Of a stretch of 64,000 bases of DNA, positions 1-12,308 are shown piece by piece (positions within the stretch are counted from its first letter, which is position 1; each line of letters opens with the position of its first letter). The stretch spans positions 103,680,398-103,744,397 of the forward strand of contig NC_092521.1 in the NCBI RefSeq assembly GCF_037038585.1. The letters run 5' to 3'. The translations under genes and the position numbers were made by a program. The DNA is from Patagioenas fasciata (lineage: Eukaryota > Chordata > Aves > Columbiformes > Columbidae). The notes under the pieces were generated by a model that was not told the origin of the DNA, searched no databases, and saw only the letters and a list, made by a program, of their open reading frames with translations.

Positions 1-600
1 ATTTGGGGTTAGGTTTAGATTTGGGGTTAGGTTTACATTTGGGGTTAGGAGTTGGGTTTAGGTTTAGATTTGGGTTTAGGGGTTGGGGTTAGGTTTACAT
101 TTGGGGTTAGGTTTAGATTTGGGGTTTACATTTGGGGTTAGGTTTAGATTTGGTGTTAGGGATGGGGTTAGGTTTAGATTTGGGGTTAGGTTTAGATTTG
201 GTGTTAGGGGTTGAGGTTAGGTTTTGATTTGGGGTTAGGTTTAGATTTGGTGTTAGGGGTTGGGGTTAGGTTTAGATTTGGGGTTAGGTTTAGATTTAGG
301 GTTAGGTTTTGGGGTAAGGTTTAGATTTGGGGTTAGGTTTAGATTTCGGTTTAGGCGTTGGGGTTAGGTTTAGATTTGGGGTTAGGTTTAGATTTGGGGT
401 TAGGGGTTGGGGTTAGGTTTAGATTTGGGGTTAGGTTTAGATTTGGGGTTAGGGGTTGGGGTTAGGTTTAGATTTGAGGTTAGGGGTTGGGGTTAGGTTT
501 AGATTTGGGGTTAGGTTTAGATTTGGGGTTAGGAATTGGGGATAGGTTTAGATTTGGGGTTAGGTTTAGATTTGGGGTTAGGTTTAGATTTGGGGTTTAG
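1..600 (+). repeat. 600-bp recurrent sub-block, copy 1 of 5
   Basis: This 600-bp stretch recurs at 5121-5720, 9590-10189, 13041-13640 and 18148-18747. All carry the same ordered variants: TTTACATTT at the start, a GATGGGG variant, GTTTTGATTT, TTTTGGGGTAAGG, TTTCGGTTTAGG and GGAATTGGGGATAGG. Copies at 1 and 13041 share GGAGTTGGG and TTTACATTT variants that the others lack, so these two are closest relatives. What follows differs: the first, fourth and fifth copies continue into the AGAAGTTGGGG phrase, the second and third into the GGTTGACTTTAG phrase. Confidence 0.88.
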
Positions 601-1835
601 ATTTGGGGTTAGGTTTAGATTTGGGGTTAGAAGTTGGGGTTAGGGGTTTGGGTTGGGTGTTGGGGTTAGTTTTAGATTTGGGGTTAGGGTTTGGGGATAG
701 GGGTTGGGGTCAGGGGTTGGGGTTAGCTTTAGATTTGGGTCTAGGTTTACATTTGGGGTTAGGTTTAGATTTGGGTTTAGGGGTTGGGGTTAGGGGTTGG
801 GGTTAGGGGTTGGGGTTAGGTTTAGATTTGGGGTTAGGTTTAGATTTGGGGTTAGGGGTTGGGGTTTGTTTTAGATTTGGGGTTATGTTTAAATTCAGGG
901 TTAGGGGTTGGGGTTAGGTTTAGATTTGGTGTTAGGTTTAAATTTGGGGTTAGGGGTTGGCGTTAGGTTTAGATTTGGGGTTAGGTTTAGATTTGGGGCT
1001 AGGGGTTGGGGTTAGATTTAGATTTGGGGTTAGGTTTATATTTGGGGTTCGGGGTTGGGGTTAGGTTTAGATTTGGGGTTAGGTTTAGATTTGGGGTTAG
1101 GGGTTGGGGTTAGGTTTAGATTTGGGGTTAGGTTTAGATTTGGGGTTAGGTGTAGGGGTTAGGTTTAGATTTCGGTTTAGGTTTAAATTTGGGCTTAGGG
1201 GTTGGGGTTAGGTTTAGATTTGGGTTTAGGTTTAGATTTGGGGTTAGGGGTTGGGGTTAGGTTTAGATTTGGGGTTAGGCTTAGGTTTAGGGTTAGGTTT
1301 AGATTTGGGGTTAGGGGTTGGGGTTAGGGGTTGGGGTTAGGTTTAGATCTGGGGTTAGGGGTTGGGGTTAGGAACTGGGGTTAGATTTAGATTTGGGCTT
1401 AGTGGTTGGGGTTAGTGGTTGGGGTTAGGTTTAGATTTGGGGTTAGGGGTTGGGGTTAGGGGTTGGGGTTAGGGGTTGGGGTTAGGTTTAGATTTGGGGT
1501 TAGGTTTAGATTTGGGGTAAGGGGTTGGGGTTAGGTTTAGATTTGGGGTTAGGTTTGTATTTGGGGTTAGGGGTTGGGGTTAGGTTTAGATTTGGGTTTA
1601 GGGGTTGGGGTTAGGTTTAGATTTGGGGTTAGGTTTAGATTTGGGGTTTGGGGTTGGGGTTAGGTTTAGATTCGGTGTTAGGTATGGGGTTAGGTTTAGA
1701 TTTGGGGTTAGGTTTAGATTTGGTGTTAGGGGTTGAGGTTAGGTTTAGATTTGGGGTTAGGTTTAGATTTGGGGTTAGGGGTTGGGATTAGGTTTATATT
1801 TGGGGTTAAGGGTTGGGGTTAGGTTTAGATTTGGA
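601..1835 (+). repeat. Segment repeated at 13641 and 18748
   Basis: This segment contains the TTTGGGTTGGGTGTT marker at 647, the GGGGTCAGGGG phrase, GTTTGTTTTAGATTT and ATGTTTAAATTCAGGG, TTTCGGTTTAGGTTTAAATTT, AACTGGGG and ATTCGGTGTTAGG variants in that order. The same order is seen from 13641 and from 18748 to about 20016. The third copy has several A-word and phrase differences (offset not constant), and after about 20016 it turns into the start of the next array type. It therefore links the left array type to the 3.1-3.5-kb repeats on its right. Confidence 0.8.
647..661 (+). repeat. Recurrent marker phrase TTTGGGTTGGGTGTT (first of about 22)
   Basis: This distinctive phrase replaces a normal A/B junction. 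I read copies or close variants starting at 647, 13687, 18812, 20369, 23833, 26946, 29671, 31186, 33921, 36920, 38808, 39904, 52856, 54257, 55438, 57480, 58723, 59608, 60880, 61373, 63165 and 63758. Variants include GAGTGTT (20369, 23833, 26946), GGCTGTT (38808) and TTTGGTGCT (52856, 55438, 57480). In many copies a GGGGTCAG phrase follows within about 150 bp. I saw none between about 39.9 and 52.9 kb. It is a landmark of common descent for the higher-order repeats, not a recognised regulatory site. Confidence 0.8.
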
Positions 1836-3370
1836 GTTTAGATTTGGGGTTAGGTTTAGATTTGGGTTTAGGGGTTGTGGTTAGGGGATGGGGTTCGGTT
1901 TAGATTTGGGGTTAGGGGTTGGGATTAGGGGTTGGGGTTCGGGGTTGGGGTTAGGGGTTGGGGTTAGGTTTAGATTTGGGGTTAGGGGTTGGGATTAGGT
2001 TTAGATTTGGGGTTAGGTTTAGATTTGGAGTTTAGATTTGGGGTTAGGTTTAGATTTGGGTTTAGGGGTTGTGGTTAGGGGATGGGGTTCGGTTTAGATT
2101 TGGGGTTAGGGGTTGGGATTAGGGGTTGGGGTTAGGGGTTGGGGTTAGAGGTTGGGGTTAGGTTTAGATTTGGGGTTAGGTTTCGATTTGGGGTTAAGGG
2201 TTGGGGTTAGGTTTAGATTTGGGGTTAGGTTTAGATTTGGGGTTAGGGATTGGGGTTAGGTTTAGATTTGGGGTTAGGGTTAGATTTGAGGTTAGGTTTA
2301 GAATTGGGTTTAGGTGTTGGGGTTAGGTTTAGAATTGGGTTTAGGTGTTGCGGTTAGGTTTAGATTTGGGGTTAGGTTTAGATTTGGGGTTAGGGGTTGG
2401 GGTTGGGTTTAGATTTGGGGTTAAGTTTAGATTTGGGGTTTAGATTTGGGGTTAGGTTTAGATTTGGGGTTAGGGGTTTGAGTTAGGTTTAGATTAGGGT
2501 TTAGGTTTAGATTTGGGGTTTAGATTTGGGGTTAGGTTTAGATTTGGGGTTATGTTTAGATTTGGGGCCAGGGGTTGGGGTTAGGTTTAGATTTGGGGTT
2601 AGGGGTTGGGGTTAGGTATAGATTTGGGGTTTAGGGTTTGGGGTTAGGTTTAGATTTGGGGTTAGGTTTAGATTTGGGGTTAGGGGTTGAGGTTAGGTTT
2701 AGATTTGGGTTTAGGTTTAGATTTAGGGTTAGGAGTTGGGGTTAGGGGTTGGGGTTAGGTTTAGATTTGGGGTTAGGGGTTGGGGTTAGGGGTTCGGTTT
2801 GGTTTAGATTTCGGGTTAGGGCTTGGAGTTAGGGGTTGGGGTTAGCTTTAGATTTGTGGTTAGGGGTTGGGGTTAGGTTTAGATTTGGGCTTAGGTTTAG
2901 ATTTGGGGTTTAGATTTGGGGTTAGGTTTAGATTTGGGTTTAGGGGTTGGGGTTAGAGGTTTGGGTTAGGTTTAGATTTGGGGTTAGGGGTTGGGGTTAG
3001 GGGTTGGGCTTAGGTTTAGATTTGGGGTTAGGGGTTGGGGTTAGGGGTTGGAGTTACATTTAGATTTGGGATTAGGGGTTGGGGTTAGGTTTAGATTTGG
3101 GGTTAGGATTAGATTTAGGGTTAGGGGTTGGGTTTAGGTTTAGATTTGGTGTTAGGTTTAGATTTGGGGTTAGGGGTTGGGGTTAGGTTTAGATTTGGGG
3201 TTAGGTTTAGATTTGGGGCTAGGGGTTGGGGTTAGATTTAGATTTGGGGTTAGGATTATATTTGGGGTTAGGGGTTGGGGTTAGGTTTAGATTTGGGGTT
3301 AGGTTTAGATTTGGTGTTAGGGGTTGGGGTTAGGTTTAGATTTGGGGTTAGGTTTAGATTTGGGGTTAGG

Positions 3371-6300
3371 TTTGCATTTGGGGTTAGGGGTTAGGTTTAG
3401 GTTTAGATTTGGGTTTAGGGGTTGGGGTTAGGTTTAGATTTGGGGTTAGGTTTAGATTTGTGGTTAGGGGTTGGGTTTAGGTTTAGATTTGGGGTTAGGG
3501 GTTGGGGTTAGGGGTTGGGGTTAGGGTTTGGGGTTAGGTTTAGATTTGGGGTTAGGTTTAGATTTGGGGTTAGGGGTTGGGTTTAGGTTTAGATTTGGGT
3601 TTACGTTTAAATTTGGGCTTAGGGGTTGGGGTTAGGTTTAGATTTGGGGTTAGGTTTAGATTTGGGGTTAGGTTTAGATTTAGGGTTAGGTTTAGATCTG
3701 GGGTTAGGGGTTGGGGTTAGGAACTGGGGTTAGGTTTAGATTTGGGGTTAGTGGTTGGGGTTAGGGGTTGGGGTTAGGTTTAGATTTGGGGTTAGGGGTT
3801 GGGGTTAGGCGTTGGGGTTAGGGGTTGGGGTTAGGTTTAGATTTGGGGTTACGTTTAGATTTGGGGTTTAGATTTGGGGTTAGGTTTAGATTTGGGGTTG
3901 ACTTTAGATTTAGGGTTAGGTTTAGATTTGGGTTGAGGGGTTGGGGTTAGGTTTAGATTTGGGGTTAGGTTTAGATTTGGGGTTAGGGGTTGGGGTTAGG
4001 TTTAGATTTGGGGTTTAGATTTGGGGTTAGGTTTAGATTTGGGGTTGACTTTAGATTTGGGGTTAGGTTTAGATTTGGGTTGAGGGGTAGGGGTTAGGTT
4101 TAGATTTGGGGTGACGTTTAGATTTGGGGTTAGGGGTTGGGGTTAGGTTTAGATTTGGGGTTAGGTTTAGATTTGGGGTTAGGGGTTGAGGTTAGGTTTA
4201 GATTTGGGGTTAGGTTTAGATTTGGGGTTTAGATTTGGGGTTAGGTTTAGATTTGGGGTTAGGTTTAGATTTGGGGTTAGGGGTTGGAGTTAGGTTTAGA
4301 TTAGGGTTTAGGTTTAGATTTGGGGTTTAGATTTGGGGTTAGGTTTAGATTTGGGGTTATATTTAGATTTGGGGCCAGGGGTTGGCTTAGGTTTAGATTT
4401 GGGGTTAGGGGTTGGGGTTAGGTTTAGATTTGGGGTTTAGGGGTTGGGGTTAGGTTTAGATTTGGGGTTAGGTTTAGATTTGGGGTTAGGGGTTGAGGTT
4501 AGGTTTAGATTTGGGTTTAGGTTTAGATTTAGGTTTAGGTTTAGATTTGGGGTTAGGGGTTGGGGTTAGGTTTAGATTTGGGGTTAGGGGTTGGGGTTAG
4601 GGGTTGGGGTTAGGGTTTGGGGTTAGGTTTAGATTTGGGGTTAGGTTTAGATTTGGGGTTATGGGTTGGGGTTAGGTTTAGATTTGGGGTTAGGTTTAGA
4701 TATGGGGTTAGGGGTTGGGTTTAGGTTTAGATTTGGGTTTAGGTTTAAATTTGGGCTTAGGTGTTGGGGTTAGGTTTAGATTTGGGGTTAGGTTTAGATT
4801 TGGGGTTAGGGGTTGGGGTTAGGTTTAGATTTGGGGTTAGGTTTAGATTTAGGGTTAGGTTTAGATCTGGGGTTAGGGGTTGGGGTTAGGAACTGGGGTT
4901 AGGTTTAGATTTAGGGTTAGGTTTAGATCTGGGGTTAGGGGTTGGGGTTAGGAACTGGGGTTAGGTTTAGATTTGGGGTTAGTGGTTGGGGTTACCGGTT
5001 GGGGTTAGGTTTAGATTTGGGGTTAGGGGTTGGGGTTAGGGGTTGGGGTTAGGGGTTGGGGTTAGGTTTAGATTTGGGGTTAGGTTTAGATTTGGGGTTA
5101 GGGGTTGGTGTTAGGTTTAGATTTGGGGTTAGGTTTAGATTTGGGGTTAGGTTTACATTTGGGGTTAGGGGTTGGGTTTAGGTTTAGATTTGGGTTTAGG
5201 GGTTGGGGTTAGGTTTAGATTTGGGGTTAGGTTTAGATTTGGGGTTTAGATTTGGGGTTAGATTTAGATTTGGTGTTAGGGATGGGGTTAGGTTTAGATT
5301 TGGGGTTAGGTTTAGATTTGGTGTTAGGGGTTGAGGTTAGGTTTTGATTTGGGGTTAGGTTTAGATTTGGTGTTAGGGGTTGGGGTTAGGTTTAGATTTG
5401 GGGTTAGGTTTAGATTTAGGGTTAGGTTTTGGGGTAAGGTTTAGATTTGGGGTTAGGTTTAGATTTCGGTTTAGGTGTTGGGGTTAGGTTTAGATTTGGG
5501 GTTAGGTTTAGATTTGGGGTTAGGGGTTGGGGTTAGCTTTAGATTTGGGGTTAGGTTTAGATTTGGGGTTAGGGGTTGGGGTTAGGTTTAGATTTGAGGT
5601 TAGGGGTTGGGGTTAGGTTTAGATTTGGGGTTAGGTTTAGATTTGGGGTTAGGAATTGGGGATAGGTTTAGATTTGGGGTTAGGTTTAGATTTGGGGTTA
5701 GGTTTAGATTTGGGGTTTAGATTTGGGGTTAGGTTTACATTTGGGGTTAGGTTTAGATTTGGGGTTAGGGGTTGGGGTTAGGTTTAGATTTGGGGTTAGG
5801 TTTAGATTTGGGGTTTAGATTTGGGGTTAGGTTTAGATTTGGGGTTGACTTTAGATTTGGGGTTAGGTTTAGATTTGGGTTGAGGGGTTGGGGTTAGGTT
5901 TAGATTTGGGGTTAGGTTTAGATTTGGGGTTAGGGGTTGGGGTTAGGTTTAGATTTGGGGTTAGGTTTAGATTTGGGGTTAGGGGTTGAGGTTACGTTTA
6001 GATTTGGGGTTAGGTTTAGATTTCGGGTTTAGATTTGGGGTTAGGTTTAGATTTGGGGTTAGGTTTAGATTTGAGGTTAGGGGTTGGAGTTAGGTTTAGA
6101 TTAGGGTTTACGTTTAGATTTGGGGTTTAGATTTGGGGTTAGGTTTAGATTTGGGGTTATGTTTAGATTTGGGGCCAGGGGTTGGGGTTAGGTTTAGATT
6201 TGGGGTTAGGGGTTGGGGTTAGGTTTAGATTTGGGGTTTAGGGGTTGGGGTTAGGTTTAGATTTGGGGTTAGGTTTAGATTTGGGGTTAGGGGTTGGAGT

Positions 6301-7839
6301 TAGGTTTAGATTTGGGTTTAGGTTTAGATTTAGGGTTAGGGGTTGGGGTTAGGGGTTGGGGTTAGGTTTAGATTTGGGGTTAGGGGTTGGGGTTAGGGGT
6401 TCGGTTTGGTTTAGATTTCGGGTTAGGGCTTGGGGTTAGGGGTTGGGGTTAGCTTTAGATTTGTGGTTAGGGGTTGGGGTTAGGTTTAGATTTGGGGTTA
6501 GGTTTAGATTTGGGGCTTAGATTTGGGGTTAGGTTTAGATTTGGGTTTAGGGGTTGGGGTTAGGGGTTTGGGTTAGGCTTAGATTTGGGGTGAGGGGTTG
6601 GGGTTAGGGCTTGGGCTTAGGTTTAGATTTGGGGTTAGGGGTTGGGGTTAGGGTTTGGAGTTACGTTTAGATTTGGGATTAGGGGTTGGGGTTCGGTTTA
6701 AATTTGGGGTTCGGTTTAGATTTAGGGTTAGGGGTTGGGGTTAGGTTTAGATTTGGTCTTAGGTTTAGATTTGGAGTTAGGGGTTGGGGTTAGGTTTAGA
6801 TTTGGGGTTAGGTTTAGATTTTGGGCTAGGGGTTGGGGTTAGATTTAAATTTGGGGTTAGGTTTGTATTTGGGGTTAGGGGTTGGGGTTAGGTTTAGATT
6901 TGGGTTTAGGTTTAGATTTGTGGTTAGGGGTTGGGGTTAGGTTTAGATTTGGGGTTAGGGGTTGGGGTTAGGGGTTGGGGTTAGGGTTTGGGGTTAGGTT
7001 TAGATTTGGGGTTAGGTTTAGATTTGGGGTTAGGGGTTGGGTTTAGGTTTAGATTTGGGTTTACGTTTAAATTTGGGCTTAGGGGTTGGGGTTAGGTTTA
7101 GATTTGGGGTTAGGTTTAGATTTGGGGTTAGGTTTAGATTTAGGGTTAGGTTTAGATCTGGGGTTAGGGGTTGGGGTTAGGAACTGGGGTTAGGTTTAGA
7201 TTTGGGGTTAGTGGTTGGGGTTAGGGGTTGGGGATAGGTTTAGATTTGGGGTTAGGGGTTGGGGTTAGGCGTTGGGGTTAGGGGTTGGGGTTAGGTTTAG
7301 ATTTGGGGTTAGGTTTAGATTTGGGGTTTAGATTTGGGGTTAGGTTTAGATTTGGGGTTGACTTTAGATTTGGGGTTAGGTTTAGATTTGGGTTGAGGGG
7401 TTGGGGTTAGGTTTAGATTTGGGGTTAGGTTTAGATTTGGGGTTAGGGGTTGGGGTTAGGTTTAGATTTGGGGTTTAGATTTGGGGTTAGGTTTAGATTT
7501 GGGGTTGACTTTAGATTTGGGGTTAGGTTTAGATTTGGGTTGAGGGGTAGGGGTTAGGTTTAGATTTGGGGTGAGGTTTAGATTTGGGGTTAGGGGTTGG
7601 GGTTAGGTTTAGATTTGGGGTTTAGATTTGGGGTTAGGTTTAGATTTGGGGTTGACTTTAGATTTGGGGTTAGGTTTAGATTTGGGTTGAGGGGTAGGGG
7701 TTAGGTTTAGATTTGGGGTGAGGTTTAGATTTGGGGTTAGGGGTTGGGGTTAGGTTTAGATTTGGGGTTAGGTTTAGATTTGGGGTTTAGATTTGGGGTT
7801 AGGTTTAGATTTGGGGTTAGGTTTAGATTTGGGGTTAGG
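3371..7839 (+). repeat. 4469-bp higher-order repeat, copy 1
   Basis: Copy 1 aligns to 7840-12308 at a constant offset of 4469. I checked this at TTTGCATTT (3371/7840), TTGGAGTTAG (4284/8753), AACTGGGG (4891/9360), GGGTTGGTGT (5102/9571), GGGCTTGGGC (6607/11076) and TTACGTTTAA (7061/11530). The constant offset over the whole unit means essentially no indels, so the duplication is recent relative to the rest of the array. Only scattered substitutions were seen, for example TTTACATTT near 5732 against TTTAGATTT at the equivalent place in copy 2. The junction position is ambiguous within the local word repeat. Confidence 0.93.
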
Positions 7840-10800
7840 TTTGCATTTGGGGTTAGGGGTTAGGTTTAGGTTTAGATTTGGGTTTAGGGGTTGGGGTTAG
7901 GTTTAGATTTGGGGTTAGGTTTAGATTTGTGGTTAGGGGTTGGGTTTAGGTTTAGATTTGGGGTTAGGGGTTGGGGTTAGGGGTTGGGGTTAGGGTTTGG
8001 GGTTAGGTTTAGATTTGGGGTTAGGTTTAGATTTGGGGTTAGGGGTTGGGTTTAGGTTTAGATTTGGGTTTACGTTTAAATTTGGGCTTAGGGGTTGGGG
8101 TTAGGTTTAGATTTGGGGTTAGGTTTAGATTTGGGGTTAGGTTTAGATTTAGGGTTAGGTTTAGATCTGGGGTTAGGGGTTGGGGTTAGGAACTGGGGTT
8201 AGGTTTAGATTTGGGGTTAGTGGTTGGGGTTAGGGGTTGGGGTTAGGTTTAGATTTGGGGTTAGGGGTTGGGGTTAGGCGTTGGGGTTAGGGGTTGGGGT
8301 TAGGTTTAGATTTGGGGTTACGTTTAGATTTGGGGTTTAGATTTGGGGTTAGGTTTAGATTTGGGGTTGACTTTAGATTTAGGGTTAGGTTTAGATTTGG
8401 GTTGAGGGGTTGGGGTTAGGTTTAGATTTGGGGTTAGGTTTAGATTTGGGGTTAGGGGTTGGGGTTAGGTTTAGATTTGGGGTTTAGATTTGGGGTTAGG
8501 TTTAGATTTGGGGTTGACTTTAGATTTGGGGTTAGGTTTAGATTTGGGTTGAGGGGTAGGGGTTAGGTTTAGATTTGGGGTGACGTTTAGATTTGGGGTT
8601 AGGGGTTGGGGTTAGGTTTAGATTTGGGGTTAGGTTTAGATTTGGGGTTAGGGGTTGAGGTTAGGTTTAGATTTGGGGTTAGGTTTAGATTTGGGGTTTA
8701 GATTTGGGGTTAGGTTTAGATTTGGGGTTAGGTTTAGATTTGGGGTTAGGGGTTGGAGTTAGGTTTAGATTAGGGTTTAGGTTTAGATTTGGGGTTTAGA
8801 TTTGGGGTTAGGTTTAGATTTGGGGTTATATTTAGATTTGGGGCCAGGGGTTGGCTTAGGTTTAGATTTGGGGTTAGGGGTTGGGGTTAGGTTTAGATTT
8901 GGGGTTTAGGGGTTGGGGTTAGGTTTAGATTTGGGGTTAGGTTTAGATTTGGGGTTAGGGGTTGAGGTTAGGTTTAGATTTGGGTTTAGGTTTAGATTTA
9001 GGTTTAGGTTTAGATTTGGGGTTAGGGGTTGGGGTTAGGTTTAGATTTGGGGTTAGGGGTTGGGGTTAGGGGTTGGGGTTAGGGTTTGGGGTTAGGTTTA
9101 GATTTGGGGTTAGGTTTAGATTTGGGGTTATGGGTTGGGGTTAGGTTTAGATTTGGGGTTAGGTTTAGATATGGGGTTAGGGGTTGGGTTTAGGTTTAGA
9201 TTTGGGTTTAGGTTTAAATTTGGGCTTAGGTGTTGGGGTTAGGTTTAGATTTGGGGTTAGGTTTAGATTTGGGGTTAGGGGTTGGGGTTAGGTTTAGATT
9301 TGGGGTTAGGTTTAGATTTAGGGTTAGGTTTAGATCTGGGGTTAGGGGTTGGGGTTAGGAACTGGGGTTAGGTTTAGATTTAGGGTTAGGTTTAGATCTG
9401 GGGTTAGGGGTTGGGGTTAGGAACTGGGGTTAGGTTTAGATTTGGGGTTAGTGGTTGGGGTTACCGGTTGGGGTTAGGTTTAGATTTGGGGTTAGGGGTT
9501 GGGGTTAGGGGTTGGGGTTAGGGGTTGGGGTTAGGTTTAGATTTGGGGTTAGGTTTAGATTTGGGGTTAGGGGTTGGTGTTAGGTTTAGATTTGGGGTTA
9601 GGTTTAGATTTGGGGTTAGGTTTACATTTGGGGTTAGGGGTTGGGTTTAGGTTTAGATTTGGGTTTAGGGGTTGGGGTTAGGTTTAGATTTGGGGTTAGG
9701 TTTAGATTTGGGGTTTAGATTTGGGGTTAGATTTAGATTTGGTGTTAGGGATGGGGTTAGGTTTAGATTTGGGGTTAGGTTTAGATTTGGTGTTAGGGGT
9801 TGAGGTTAGGTTTTGATTTGGGGTTAGGTTTAGATTTGGTGTTAGGGGTTGGGGTTAGGTTTAGATTTGGGGTTAGGTTTAGATTTAGGGTTAGGTTTTG
9901 GGGTAAGGTTTAGATTTGGGGTTAGGTTTAGATTTCGGTTTAGGTGTTGGGGTTAGGTTTAGATTTGGGGTTAGGTTTAGATTTGGGGTTAGGGGTTGGG
10001 GTTAGCTTTAGATTTGGGGTTAGGTTTAGATTTGGGGTTAGGGGTTGGGGTTAGGTTTAGATTTGAGGTTAGGGGTTGGGGTTAGGTTTAGATTTGGGGT
10101 TAGGTTTAGATTTGGGGTTAGGAATTGGGGATAGGTTTAGATTTGGGGTTAGGTTTAGATTTGGGGTTAGGTTTAGATTTGGGGTTTAGATTTGGGGTTA
10201 GGTTTAGATTTGGGGTTAGGTTTAGATTTGGGGTTAGGGGTTGGGGTTAGGTTTAGATTTGGGGTTAGGTTTAGATTTGGGGTTTAGATTTGGGGTTAGG
10301 TTTAGATTTGGGGTTGACTTTAGATTTGGGGTTAGGTTTAGATTTGGGTTGAGGGGTTGGGGTTAGGTTTAGATTTGGGGTTAGGTTTAGATTTGGGGTT
10401 AGGGGTTGGGGTTAGGTTTAGATTTGGGGTTAGGTTTAGATTTGGGGTTAGGGGTTGAGGTTACGTTTAGATTTGGGGTTAGGTTTAGATTTCGGGTTTA
10501 GATTTGGGGTTAGGTTTAGATTTGGGGTTAGGTTTAGATTTGAGGTTAGGGGTTGGAGTTAGGTTTAGATTAGGGTTTACGTTTAGATTTGGGGTTTAGA
10601 TTTGGGGTTAGGTTTAGATTTGGGGTTATGTTTAGATTTGGGGCCAGGGGTTGGGGTTAGGTTTAGATTTGGGGTTAGGGGTTGGGGTTAGGTTTAGATT
10701 TGGGGTTTAGGGGTTGGGGTTAGGTTTAGATTTGGGGTTAGGTTTAGATTTGGGGTTAGGGGTTGGAGTTAGGTTTAGATTTGGGTTTAGGTTTAGATTT

Positions 10801-12308
10801 AGGGTTAGGGGTTGGGGTTAGGGGTTGGGGTTAGGTTTAGATTTGGGGTTAGGGGTTGGGGTTAGGGGTTCGGTTTGGTTTAGATTTCGGGTTAGGGCTT
10901 GGGGTTAGGGGTTGGGGTTAGCTTTAGATTTGTGGTTAGGGGTTGGGGTTAGGTTTAGATTTGGGGTTAGGTTTAGATTTGGGGCTTAGATTTGGGGTTA
11001 GGTTTAGATTTGGGTTTAGGGGTTGGGGTTAGGGGTTTGGGTTAGGCTTAGATTTGGGGTGAGGGGTTGGGGTTAGGGCTTGGGCTTAGGTTTAGATTTG
11101 GGGTTAGGGGTTGGGGTTAGGGTTTGGAGTTACGTTTAGATTTGGGATTAGGGGTTGGGGTTCGGTTTAAATTTGGGGTTCGGTTTAGATTTTGGGTTAG
11201 GGGTTGGGGTTAGGTTTAGATTTGGTCTTAGGTTTAGATTTGGAGTTAGGGGTTGGGGTTAGGTTTAGATTTGGGGTTAGGTTTAGATTTTGGGCTAGGG
11301 GTTGGGGTTAGATTTAAATTTGGGGTTAGGTTTGTATTTGGGGTTAGGGGTTGGGGTTAGGTTTAGATTTGGGTTTAGGTTTAGATTTGTGGTTAGGGGT
11401 TGGGGTTAGGTTTAGATTTGGGGTTAGGGGTTGGGGTTAGGGGTTGGGGTTAGGGTTTGGGGTTAGGTTTAGATTTGGGGTTAGGTTTAGATTTGGGGTT
11501 AGGGGTTGGGTTTAGGTTTAGATTTGGGTTTACGTTTAAATTTGGGCTTAGGGGTTGGGGTTAGGTTTAGATTTGGGGTTAGGTTTAGATTTGGGGTTAG
11601 GTTTAGATTTAGGGTTAGGTTTAGATCTGGGGTTAGGGGTTGGGGTTAGGAACTGGGGTTAGGTTTAGATTTGGGGTTAGTGGTTGGGGTTAGGGGTTGG
11701 GGATAGGTTTAGATTTGGGGTTAGGGGTTGGGGTTAGGCGTTGGGGTTAGGGGTTGGGGTTAGGTTTAGATTTGGGGTTAGGTTTAGATTTGGGGTTTAG
11801 ATTTGGGGTTAGGTTTAGATTTGGGGTTGACTTTAGATTTGGGGTTAGGTTTAGATTTGGGTTGAGGGGTTGGGGTTAGGTTTAGATTTGGGGTTAGGTT
11901 TAGATTTGGGGTTAGGGGTTGGGGTTAGGTTTAGATTTGGGGTTTAGATTTGGGGTTAGGTTTAGATTTGGGGTTGACTTTAGATTTGGGGTTAGGTTTA
12001 GATTTGGGTTGAGGGGTAGGGGTTAGGTTTAGATTTGGGGTGAGGTTTAGATTTGGGGTTAGGGGTTGGGGTTAGGTTTAGATTTGGGGTTTAGATTTGG
12101 GGTTAGGTTTAGATTTGGGGTTGACTTTAGATTTGGGGTTAGGTTTAGATTTGGGTTGAGGGGTAGGGGTTAGGTTTAGATTTGGGGTGAGGTTTAGATT
12201 TGGGGTTAGGGGTTGGGGTTAGGTTTAGATTTGGGGTTAGGTTTAGATTTGGGGTTTAGATTTGGGGTTAGGTTTAGATTTGGGGTTAGGTTTAGATTTG
12301 GGGTTAGG
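7840..12308 (+). repeat. 4469-bp higher-order repeat, copy 2
   Basis: Tandem partner of 3371-7839 at offset 4469. Bases 7839 and 12308 are the last matching pair: copy 1 then continues into TTTGCATTT (the start of copy 2), while this copy continues into GGGTTGGAGTTAGG, which is the phrase found inside the unit at 4284 and 8753. So the right-hand junction is an out-of-frame jump into the middle of the unit. This is the pattern expected from unequal exchange between misaligned copies. Confidence 0.92.

Larger units (their letters stand above)
1..5770 (+). repeat. 5.77-kb block, left copy of a 13-kb-spaced duplication
   Basis: This block matches 13041-18797. The offset is 13040 at the start and becomes 13027 after about position 800, because the right copy lacks one 13-bp B word there. 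Variant bases are shared along the whole length: TTTACATTT at 31, the CTTAGGTTTAGGG variant near 1280, GGATTATATTT near 3253, TTTGCATTT at 3371 and AACTGGGG at 4891. The match ends at about 5770 / 18797, where this copy continues with another phrase and the right copy turns into the AGAAGTTGGGG phrase seen near 630. The left edge is the window edge, so the true block may extend further left. Confidence 0.9.

Noticed and set aside
603..806. Possible small protein gene (67 codons), identical at 13643-13846 and similar at 18750-18971 and 29609-29818
   Set aside because: It begins at TTG, has only LGLDLG/VRGWG repeats, and its ends follow from word lengths. The identity of copies reflects block duplication, not protein conservation; no eukaryotic start context or splice signals are evident.
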